15,127 bases of DNA. Source: CSBr16-58 sp051859825. GTDB lineage: Bacteria; Bacteroidota; Bacteroidia; Flavobacteriales; Schleiferiaceae. Of this stretch, positions 7,372 through 13,872 are shown piece after piece (position 1 is the first letter of the stretch; each line of letters opens with the position of its first letter). Below the pieces are notes generated by a model that was not told where the DNA came from, made no database searches, and saw nothing but the letters and a program-made list of their open reading frames with translations. The position numbers and the translations under genes are program-made. Location: the NCBI GenBank assembly GCA_051859825.1, contig JBHYFA010000066.1, positions 1 to 15,127 on the forward strand, written 5' to 3'.

Positions 7372-8070
7372 CTATTCAAAGGTAATAGCGAAGATCATCG
7401 AACGCGTAAGCAAGCGATCAATTCCCTGAGGATATACGCCGTCATCGCGTACCAAAACATCGGCAAAACCCCAAGCACCTTTTATCTGCGGCGACATTTT
7501 AAAATACTCAAAGAAAATATCGAAGCCTACCCCAAACTCGTAACCGAAATCATTGATTTTGATTTTCAATAATTCCTGATCAAATACTTTTTCATTACTG
7601 GCCAAATCGATATTGTAGCGCAAACCTCCAAGCAGGTACATCCGGTAATTCCCCACCCGATGCGATTTGAGCTTGAATTCTAATGGTATTTCGATAAATG
7701 AAGATTCTACATCGCGTTGAAAGCGGTCGCGGCGATTGAGGGTACGACTATAGGCGTCAAAAGTAACGCGTCTTACCGTAGTAGAAAATGTGGGATTCAA
7801 ACGCATGGCAAAGTACTTAGCCAACTTCAATTCCGAAATAATTCCCACGTGATACCCCGGGGTTACGTCGGTAATTGCAGAAATAAAATTATCCACCTCA
7901 TTGATGTTTTCCGCATGACGAATTTGAAAATCCGTGTAATTCAACCCAATATAAAACCCAAAGTGATAGGGCTTATTGTCATATTGGGGCATATTCAGCT
8001 GCGAGCCTAACTGCCCGTAGCTGCTCCATGCGGAAATAAGAAAAATGAAGGCGAGGCCGTACTTATTCAT
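7372..8070 (-). CDS. porT: PorT/SprT-like outer-membrane protein of the type IX secretion system
   Basis: Predicted 232-residue protein with a signal peptide (residues 1-19, ending SAWSSYG before Q) and a mature beta-rich chain of the PorT outer-membrane barrel family. Visible traits are HFGFYIGLNYTDFQI (about 36-50), the GYHVGIISELKLAKYFAMRLNP segment, SSFIEIPLEFKLKSHR with MYLLGGLRYNIDLAS, and a final aromatic strand MIFAITFE. PorT/SprT is needed for type IX secretion and gliding motility. The neighbouring ubiE supports the assignment, as porT and ubiE are commonly adjacent in Bacteroidota as I recall. The frame stays open upstream to 8157, but the ATG at 8070 gives a clean signal peptide while the longer form would bury it, so I place the start there. 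A TACCTTTG box lies 63 bases upstream. Confidence 0.82.
   Translation of the reverse strand: MNKYGLAFIFLISAWSSYGQLGSQLNMPQYDNKPYHFGFYIGLNYTDFQIRHAENINEVDNFISAITDVTPGYHVGIISELKLAKYFAMRLNPTFSTTVRRVTFDAYSRTLNRRDRFQRDVESSFIEIPLEFKLKSHRVGNYRMYLLGGLRYNIDLASNEKVFDQELLKIKINDFGYEFGVGFDIFFEYFKMSPQIKGAWGFADVLVRDDGVYPQGIDRLLTRSMIFAITFE
7377..7384 (-). promoter_or_regulatory. Exact -7 box inside the porT end, ahead of the FAD gene
   Basis: TACCTTTG on the minus strand spans the last porT codons (ITFE then stop) and ends 11 bases before the ATG at 7365. It matches TAnnTTTG exactly, but no TTG is found at a normal distance upstream, and the bases are also constrained by coding, so this may be chance. Confidence 0.25.
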
Positions 8071-8118
8071 CTGTGCCTTTATAACGGTATTTGTGGACGG
8101 AACGTATATCCAGCTATA

Positions 8119-8133
8119 CCGAAAAAATTTCGG
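8119..8133. other. Perfect inverted repeat in the porT leader
   Basis: CCGAAA, three A residues, then TTTCGG form a perfect 6-bp stem with a 3-base loop. On the minus strand it begins directly after the TACCTTTG box, so it would lie at or just past the start of a porT transcript. It could be a protein-binding operator, a 5' stabilising hairpin or a weak end signal for ubiE; the sequence cannot tell which. Confidence 0.4.
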
Positions 8134-8141
8134 CAAAGGTA
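8134..8141 (-). promoter_or_regulatory. Probable -7 box of porT
   Basis: TACCTTTG on the minus strand matches TAnnTTTG exactly and lies in the 89-base gap between the ubiE stop and the porT ATG. The 11-base string TACCTTTGCCG is identical to that at the ABC-F promoter. A TTTG lies 13 bases upstream, short for a -33 element. It suggests porT can be transcribed separately from ubiE. Confidence 0.45.
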
Positions 8142-8159
8142 GCATTAAAAAGCACAAAA

Positions 8160-8900
8160 CTACTTCTTAACACCTCGATAAATCGAAGCGATTCCCATCG
8201 TCAATTTACGGATAGAGGTATCGTGGTATCCGCATTTTTCCATAATATCGGTAAAGGCCTTTCCGTAGGGAAAAGCTTCAACCGATGCGGGCAAATACGT
8301 GTAGGCTGAGGCGTCCTTAGACAACATTCGCCCAACCCCGGGAAGAATGTTTTTGAAATAGAAAGAATAGAGCTGTGCAAAGGGAAACACTTCTGGCTGA
8401 GAAAACTCCAATACCAAAACTTGTCCTCCCGGTTTCAAAACGCGCAGCATCTCCGTGAGTCCCTTTTCCAAGTTCTCGAAGTTTCTCACACCAAAGGCCA
8501 CGGTAACCAAGTCAAAGGTATTGTCTTCAAAAGGCAGATTCTCACTATCGCCATAAATCAACTCAATGGTGTCATTGAGGTTGCGCTTTGTGAGCTTCAC
8601 CCTTCCCATGTCGAGCATGCCGTTGGAAATATCTACTCCGATGATTTTCTTCGGATTGAGTTTACTCAGAGCAATGGCAAGGTCGCCCGTGCCCGTAGCC
8701 ACATCAAGTATTTTCTCAACCGACTGATTACTGGCCATTTTCAAGAGCTTCTTCCTCCATCCTTTATCAATCCCGAGGGAGAGAATGTGGTTGAGGCGAT
8801 CGTAGCTGTGGGCGATGTTGTCAAACATCTCCGCTACCTGCTCCTTTTTTGATCCATCCTTTTCTGCGTAGGGGCGGACTTCTTTTTTTTCGTTATTCAT
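8160..8900 (-). CDS. ubiE: Demethylmenaquinone methyltransferase (UbiE/MenG)
   Basis: SAM-dependent C-methyltransferase that converts demethylmenaquinone to menaquinone, the last step of the pathway; in this phylum, which uses menaquinone, menG is the functional name. The 246-residue length is normal. SAM motif I is DVATGTGDLA (66-75), followed by GVDIS (88-92), GDSENLPFEDNTFD (about 117-130) and the family signature AFGVRNFENLEKGL (135-148) with MLRVLKPGGQ. Then comes LVLEFS (152-157), and the C-terminal ASIYRGVKK closes the fold. It starts 9 bases after the trkH stop and precedes porT. A -7-like box formed partly by the trkH stop codon ends 4 bases before its ATG, so it may be transcribed on its own with almost no leader. 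Confidence 0.96.
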   Translation of the reverse strand: MNNEKKEVRPYAEKDGSKKEQVAEMFDNIAHSYDRLNHILSLGIDKGWRKKLLKMASNQSVEKILDVATGTGDLAIALSKLNPKKIIGVDISNGMLDMGRVKLTKRNLNDTIELIYGDSENLPFEDNTFDLVTVAFGVRNFENLEKGLTEMLRVLKPGGQVLVLEFSQPEVFPFAQLYSFYFKNILPGVGRMLSKDASAYTYLPASVEAFPYGKAFTDIMEKCGYHDTSIRKLTMGIASIYRGVKK

Positions 8901-8904
8901 GCTG

Positions 8905-8912
8905 CAAATTTA
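8905..8912 (-). promoter_or_regulatory. Possible -7 box of ubiE overlapping the trkH stop
   Basis: TAAATTTG on the minus strand matches TAnnTTTG exactly; its first three bases are the TAA stop of trkH. It ends 4 bases before the ubiE ATG (TTTGCAGC then ATG). No TTG is visible within about 38 bases upstream, so promoter function is only a suggestion. Confidence 0.3.
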
Positions 8913-10727
8913 ACCCACCGTGATGTGCGCTGATGGGTATTGATAATTTTTGTATCGTTTAGGTTTCAGTAAAGCAAACGCAAGAGTGAGGGCTCCGGTT
9001 CGCCCGATGAAGATAGAAACCATAATTACTATTCTTGCTGGAGTAGATAAATCGGCCGAAATACCTCTAGATAAGCCCACATTACACAAGGCACTAACCT
9101 GTTCAAACATCAAATCAACAAAGGCTACTTCAGGTTCAAAGTAGGCCAACAAAAATATACCTCCTGTAATCAAACTCAATGTAAACAAGAAAATAGCAAA
9201 GGCTCGCTGCAAGAGATCTGTTGAAATGGTATGCCGAAAAACTTCCAATCGAGGTTTTCCACGTAAAATTCCGTAAGCCGAAACAAAGAGCAAGAAAAAA
9301 GTATTGGTTTTAATACCCCCACTCAATGACCCCGGTGCTCCACCAATAAACATGAAGAAAATAAAAGCTACCACCACAGCCACCGAAAAAGTACTCACAT
9401 CTATAACCGCTAAACCAGCCGAACGAAGCGTAACCGAGTGAAAAACTGAGGCCGTAATTTTCTCTACCCAATTCATCTCCGCAAGCACGTTGTTGTATTC
9501 AAAAATGAGTATCAGCAGTAGCCCCGCCAGTGTAAGCGGCAAGGCCGTCCAAATACTCACCTTGGTATCAATACGCATTTTCCGCCAACGCTCTTTGTGA
9601 TACCATCTACGGATGTAGGTAGTTGAAATATCACCCAGATTACTAAATCCAAACGACCCCAAGAAAATCAAGATAATAACTACCCATTGAAGGGAAACCA
9701 TATTCTGCACAATGGGATTTTCCATTCCGCCTTCCATGGTTGAAAACCCAGCGTGATTAAATGCCGACACAGAATGAAACACGGAAAAAAACACGTGATC
9801 AGCAAATGAGTCAAACACGTGAACGCTTGACTTCATGGCGTAGAATATACCGATGGTTCCGAAAAGCTCAAAGGAAAAAACGAAGGCTATCATTTGACGG
9901 AAGATGCGCTTGGAATTTTCTGGTGAATCGGCCGAAACCGAACCTTGTACCACACTCTGAAAACGCAAACCAATACCATTTCGCGCCAAAAAAGCAAGCA
10001 TGGTAGCAAAGGTGATGATGTTTAATCCACCCAGTTGAATGAGGATGAGAATAACCATCTGCCCTTTGAAAGTATAATAGGTTCCAATATCCACAACCGA
10101 TAAACCCGTAATGCACGAGGCCGAGATTGAGGTAAAAAGCGCATCGAGAAAACTTCCTTTACCTGCAGAATTCATCTCCGGCAACATTAAAAGAACTGTG
10201 CCAATAGAAATAAGCGTAGCTAAGCTCAAAACAAAAAATACGGGTGGTGAAATAGATACACGATTAAATACCGTGGTGGACTTCCCTAATTCAAAAGCAA
10301 CGAGCACCAAAAGATAAATCTGGATAAATCCAATAATAAAATCGTTGAAACCGGGAAAGTCAAACTTCGCTTCCATCCATTCCACGAAGTTGATATTAAA
10401 AAACAAAATAGAAAAACCATTGAGCAAAATAAACCCAATAGCTAAGCCTTCCCTCCAAGTTTCCTGAAAATAGGTTAACGGCTGAAAACTATACACATAG
10501 CCCAACACGTATTTGAAAACATAAAATCCTAGCGATATATGAACGATCAATAAAATCAAATCGCGATCTACCACCTGACGTGGATATCCGTAGTAGTAAA
10601 GCAGTGACCCCAACACGCCCAGCGAAACCAAAATACTGAGGTAGTTCAAAAAAGTAGAAACCCAAGACTTACTTTTGTAAAGCTTGAGATTAACTGCTTC
10701 GCGAAATGAGTTGATGAATCTTATCAT
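8910..10727 (-). CDS. trkH: TrkH/KtrB-family potassium transporter
   Basis: Inner-membrane K+ transport subunit of 605 residues. Four pore repeats are visible, each with a filter glycine: TSISASCITGLSV (199-211), FHSVSAFNHAGFS (317-329), FHSVTLRSAGLAV (429-441) and FEQVSALCNVGLS (541-553). IGGAPGSLSGGIKT (461-474) and FIGRTGALTL (573-582) are strong superfamily landmarks. The first 170 residues add an unusual block with about four hydrophobic segments (near 28-46, 56-78, 95-112 and 130-147) before the conserved pore domain; such long N-termini are common in Bacteroidota members. TrkH/KtrB pores usually work with a TrkA/KtrA RCK subunit that binds nucleotides, which is not encoded nearby. The start ATG at 10727 gives a basic N-terminus. 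It is the first gene of the minus-strand cluster. Confidence 0.93.
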   Translation of the reverse strand: MIRFINSFREAVNLKLYKSKSWVSTFLNYLSILVSLGVLGSLLYYYGYPRQVVDRDLILLIVHISLGFYVFKYVLGYVYSFQPLTYFQETWREGLAIGFILLNGFSILFFNINFVEWMEAKFDFPGFNDFIIGFIQIYLLVLVAFELGKSTTVFNRVSISPPVFFVLSLATLISIGTVLLMLPEMNSAGKGSFLDALFTSISASCITGLSVVDIGTYYTFKGQMVILILIQLGGLNIITFATMLAFLARNGIGLRFQSVVQGSVSADSPENSKRIFRQMIAFVFSFELFGTIGIFYAMKSSVHVFDSFADHVFFSVFHSVSAFNHAGFSTMEGGMENPIVQNMVSLQWVVIILIFLGSFGFSNLGDISTTYIRRWYHKERWRKMRIDTKVSIWTALPLTLAGLLLILIFEYNNVLAEMNWVEKITASVFHSVTLRSAGLAVIDVSTFSVAVVVAFIFFMFIGGAPGSLSGGIKTNTFFLLFVSAYGILRGKPRLEVFRHTISTDLLQRAFAIFLFTLSLITGGIFLLAYFEPEVAFVDLMFEQVSALCNVGLSRGISADLSTPARIVIMVSIFIGRTGALTLAFALLKPKRYKNYQYPSAHITVG

Positions 10728-10734
10728 GGGGCTG

Positions 10735-10742
10735 CAAATATC
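10735..10742 (-). promoter_or_regulatory. Weak -7-like box ahead of trkH
   Basis: GATATTTG on the minus strand differs from TAnnTTTG only at the first base and is followed by CAGCCCC and the trkH ATG (7 bases). No well-spaced TTG precedes it. The TTTGCAGC string is shared with the ubiE upstream site, which is the main reason to note it. Confidence 0.25.
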
Positions 10743-10830
10743 CGATAAGCAACGATTATAGAAGAAAAAAAAATGCTTGAAATATGAACGATTAGCAGGT
10801 CTTATCAGTTAAAACACAAAATGAACCTCC

Positions 10831-11358
10831 ATGATATTCAATACACTTCTGCTTTTGTCCACCATATTGATCTCCGTTTTCCCTAAAAACGACCAAGCAT
10901 TTATCGGATTTGAAATAAAAAATGCAGGTCTTAGTGTGGATGGGTATTTTGAACAATTTGAATATCAGACGCATTCGTCCTTTATAGATAATCCGTCGAA
11001 AGCCTACATTCGGGGAGAAATAAGCGTGGCTTCCATCAATACCGGAATTGCTAAGCGCGATAGAGATTTGCTGAAGAAGAGCTATTTCGATGAGGAAAAA
11101 TTTCCTAAAATCAAATTTCAATCGACCAACATAAAGAAGCTTTCCTCTACTTCGGTGGAAATTACGGGAACCGTAAACATCAAAGGCAAAGAAAAAGAGC
11201 TGCGTACCACTTGGTATTTCGTGGAAAATGAAGAAGGCTTCACCGGCTGGAAATCGGAAATCCCACTTAAACGCAGCGATTTTGGTGTAGGTGGAAAAAG
11301 CTGGATTCTTTCGGATGATTTGACAGCGTATATTCGCATCAAGAAAGAGAAAGCATGA
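10831..11358 (+). CDS. YceI-like periplasmic protein
   Basis: YceI proteins are small lipocalin-like beta-barrels that bind isoprenoid-type lipids such as quinones; the role varies between species. The 175-residue product has an N-terminal hydrophobic stretch (2-17) consistent with secretion. Family landmarks are the early AFIGFEIKNAGLSVDGYF segment (YceI motif region 23-40), GEISVASINTGIAKRDRDLL, SYFDEEKFPKIKFQS (about 84-98), GTVNIKGKEKEL (113-124) and SDFGVGGKSWILSDDLTAYI (149-168). The last resembles the DFG...DEV end motif of YceI, with LSDDLTAYI in place of the usual ISDEV form. The signal region is short (SVFPKNDQ), so whether it is cleaved is unclear. Its TGA overlaps the ATG of the next gene by 4 bases (ATGA), pointing to coupled translation. 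No promoter box was seen in the gap to trkH. Confidence 0.85.
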   Translation: MIFNTLLLLSTILISVFPKNDQAFIGFEIKNAGLSVDGYFEQFEYQTHSSFIDNPSKAYIRGEISVASINTGIAKRDRDLLKKSYFDEEKFPKIKFQSTNIKKLSSTSVEITGTVNIKGKEKELRTTWYFVENEEGFTGWKSEIPLKRSDFGVGGKSWILSDDLTAYIRIKKEKA

Positions 11359-12269
11359 ATCACCCACCAAAGCTTCAAGCAGGCGACAGCATTTACCTAC
11401 TTTCCACCGCCCGATACGCCTCGAAGGAGGATGTACGACCAATGCAAAAGTGGCTTGAGAGTGAAGGTTTCCGAGTTATTCTGGGAGAAAGCATCGGCCC
11501 GATTCAACACCAATTTGCCGGTAATGACAAACTCCGAAACCGAGATTTTCAAAACGCTATCAATCATCCGGAAGTCAAGGCTATCTGGTGTGCACGCGGA
11601 GGCTACGGCAGCGTTCGCATGATGGAGAACATTGCGCTCGACGCCTTGCATACCCATCCCAAATGGCTCATTGGATTTAGTGATGTAACGGCGCTGCACG
11701 GAAAATTTCAAAACCACCAATTCGCCAGTATTCACGCCTGGATGGCGGTTCAATTTCCCAGTATCACGGAAGAGGCACGAAAACAAACTTTATCCTTGCT
11801 GAGGGGAACACCGGCAAAAATGAGTTTTACACCCCATCCGCTAAACACCACCCGTCAGATGGAAGGCGTGGTTGTGGGCGGAAATCTCTCCATCTTGTAT
11901 AGCATGCTGGGCAGTGATGATTTACCCGTACCACCGAAAAACGCCCTGCTGTTTATTGAAGAAATCGACGAGTACCTCTACCATATCGACAGGATGATGT
12001 TTGCCCTTAAACGCGCCGGGTATTTAAAACAATTTCGGGGTTTTCTCGTGGGCGGCCTTACCGACATGCGCGACCACCAAGTTCCCTTCGGCTGGAGCGC
12101 CGAGGAAATTATCCAGCAGCACGCCCTTGAGTTAAACAAAGACGTGATTTTCAACCTCCCGGTAGGACACATCAACAACCATCACGCGCTAATTTTAGGT
12201 GGTGAAGTAAGGGTTGAGGAAAGGGATAAGGAGGTTGTGCTCGATTTTCTTCCTACTAAACCTCTTTAG
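11355..12269 (+). CDS. LD-carboxypeptidase (peptidase family S66)
   Basis: Serine peptidase that removes the terminal D-alanine from the L,D bond of tetrapeptide muropeptides in cell-wall recycling (LdcA type). The 304-residue chain starts with KLQAGDSIYLLSTAR, the usual S66 entry. RGGYGSVRMM (81-90) is the strong N-domain motif. The nucleophile is Ser109 in IGFSD (106-110), the catalytic Glu is probably Glu202 in FIEEIDE (200-206), which precedes YHIDRM, and the catalytic His is His272 in PVGHINNHH (269-277). Together these are the Ser-Glu-His triad expected in the family. There is no signal peptide, which fits a cytoplasmic enzyme. The gene is translationally coupled to the YceI-like gene through ATGA. 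Its last 14 bases overlap the bshC tail on the other strand. Confidence 0.94.
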   Translation: MNHPPKLQAGDSIYLLSTARYASKEDVRPMQKWLESEGFRVILGESIGPIQHQFAGNDKLRNRDFQNAINHPEVKAIWCARGGYGSVRMMENIALDALHTHPKWLIGFSDVTALHGKFQNHQFASIHAWMAVQFPSITEEARKQTLSLLRGTPAKMSFTPHPLNTTRQMEGVVVGGNLSILYSMLGSDDLPVPPKNALLFIEEIDEYLYHIDRMMFALKRAGYLKQFRGFLVGGLTDMRDHQVPFGWSAEEIIQQHALELNKDVIFNLPVGHINNHHALILGGEVRVEERDKEVVLDFLPTKPL

Positions 12270-13872
12270 CAAAATAAACAAAATATGCCGGTGGCACATC
12301 TACCTTCGCTTGCTCCAGAATCATATCAATAGGATTTTCGCCCCACATTATCCACCAATACCACAATGAATCGTGGCGTTCTTGGGGTATGCCGGCGGGG
12401 TATAAAGCCGCTTGCAATCGATCGATGTGGCTCATGGCTTCGGTATGAAATCGCTTTTCGGCGCGCATGAGTTTTTTCTCGAGATTCTGAATGCCTTTAA
12501 GTTGCTTCTGACGTTGTGCCCGCACCGCTCCAATCATGCTTTTGTCTGTACTACTAGCGAGGACTTCCAATTCATTGAACATTTTCGTTACGTTCGCTCG
12601 CTCGGCAGTCAAACTAAGCGGAAGTGTACTTTTTTCTTTAACCCAATGCGCTTTCCAATCTTTATGGGGTAACTCCAAGAGTTCAACTTCTAGCTTTTCG
12701 TAAATGCGTTTTAACTTATCATCCATCAAGGCAAAACCGTGACGCAAGAGAAGCATAGGAAAAGGAATCTCCCACCTTTTGAAAAGGGCAGAAAGCTGAA
12801 ACCAGTAGGCCATTTCGCCCGGCCCGCCATAGTAGGCAATGTTTGGTAGAATCCATTCTTGATAAAGCGGTCGGAGCACCACGTTAGGACTAAAATGCTC
12901 GGGGTGCTGATGCAGATACATGCGAAAATCTTCTTTGCTGTAATGCTTGCCGCCCACAGTAAAACCAGCATTGGTTTTTTCTACGTAGGTTCGGTCGCCA
13001 TCTCCAATAAAAAATAAATTGATGGGAACGGGCTTTACTTGGATGGGGTAATTCCCCGCAATGAGCTTTTCGTTGTTTAGCCTAACATCCTCAGCAGAAT
13101 ACGAATCAAAACACTCTGATTCCATCACGGGAAGAAAAAGGCGTTTCAAATCGGCATCGTCGGCATCAACCACTACCAAACCGTATTTTCCAAACAAATC
13201 ATGCGCCCATTGTCGGGTGGCATCAGCCCAGGTTTGATGAGAAAGATAGGCGTGTTTAAACAAGCGAATGATATCTTTAGAAACCTCGCCCTGAGGAAGA
13301 TGCTTTTCCAACTCATCAATCCACTTGTCCATTCCTTGGGTGGAAATTCTCCCTACCGGACCTTGAGTTTGAATATCGTAGGTCCACTTCTCGTCTCCCA
13401 GGTAAAAATGATTTGCTTCTTCCCAGTCGTGGTCTTCGGTGGCCATCCAAAACACCGGGATGTATTTGCGCGAGGGATCTTGCTGTTCCAAACGCGAACA
13501 CGTTGCAATCGTACTGATGATTTTATAGAAGGAATACAAAGGGCCGCCACCTAAGCACGCCTGGTGTCCGGTGGTTACACATACCGTCTGATCATCGAGT
13601 AGGGCATCCACATTTTCCTGTACTTTATCGTAAGGACTCAGTTGGAAACTGCAAGATTCATATTGTTTTCTCAAGGCAGCGTGTAAAGGCCTTCGATACG
13701 AAAATTTTTCTGCTTTTAGCTTGGCTTGCTGAATAAGATTCTCCAAACTCGGTTCCGCTCCATATAAATCTTTACTGAGTTTTCCCTGAAGATAATCACG
13801 CACCAATTTTGAAATATGGGGCGCTTGAGAGAATGGTGTTTTTCGGTAGCAACAATAGTCATCGCTGTTCAT
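12256..13872 (-). CDS. bshC: Bacillithiol biosynthesis cysteine-adding enzyme BshC
   Basis: Putative cysteine ligase that joins cysteine to GlcN-malate, the last step of bacillithiol synthesis. The 538-residue length is normal for BshC. Landmarks: the N-terminal ISKLVRDYL (20-28), VTTGHQACLGGGPLYSFYK (99-117), which matches the family stretch usually written VTTGQQ...GPLYTxYK, FWMATEDHDWEE (141-152) and a C-terminal coiled coil rich in lysine and glutamate (LKGIQNLEKKLMRAEKRFH) followed by PAGIPQERHDSLWYW. The first motif has the unusual GHQACLGG in place of the common GQQLGLFTG, so the active-site loop differs from the textbook form. bshA and bshB are not in the window. The ATG at 13872 lies within the end of the symporter gene (14-base overlap), so coupled translation is likely. 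The tail overlaps the carboxypeptidase gene. Confidence 0.93.
   Translation of the reverse strand: MNSDDYCCYRKTPFSQAPHISKLVRDYLQGKLSKDLYGAEPSLENLIQQAKLKAEKFSYRRPLHAALRKQYESCSFQLSPYDKVQENVDALLDDQTVCVTTGHQACLGGGPLYSFYKIISTIATCSRLEQQDPSRKYIPVFWMATEDHDWEEANHFYLGDEKWTYDIQTQGPVGRISTQGMDKWIDELEKHLPQGEVSKDIIRLFKHAYLSHQTWADATRQWAHDLFGKYGLVVVDADDADLKRLFLPVMESECFDSYSAEDVRLNNEKLIAGNYPIQVKPVPINLFFIGDGDRTYVEKTNAGFTVGGKHYSKEDFRMYLHQHPEHFSPNVVLRPLYQEWILPNIAYYGGPGEMAYWFQLSALFKRWEIPFPMLLLRHGFALMDDKLKRIYEKLEVELLELPHKDWKAHWVKEKSTLPLSLTAERANVTKMFNELEVLASSTDKSMIGAVRAQRQKQLKGIQNLEKKLMRAEKRFHTEAMSHIDRLQAALYPAGIPQERHDSLWYWWIMWGENPIDMILEQAKVDVPPAYFVYFAKEV

Noticed and set aside
7060..7572. Plus-strand open frame of 170 codons across the FAD gene start and porT end
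   Set aside because: It lies opposite two convincing genes and has no recognisable domain.
8071..8157. Upstream extension of porT to 8157
   Set aside because: The extension would place about 29 residues before a clear signal peptide and read through the -7 box and hairpin; the ATG at 8070 fits better.
10792..11442. Minus-strand open frame of 216 codons
   Set aside because: It is antisense to the YceI-like gene, and its sequence is low in recognisable motifs; the plus strand carries the conserved protein.
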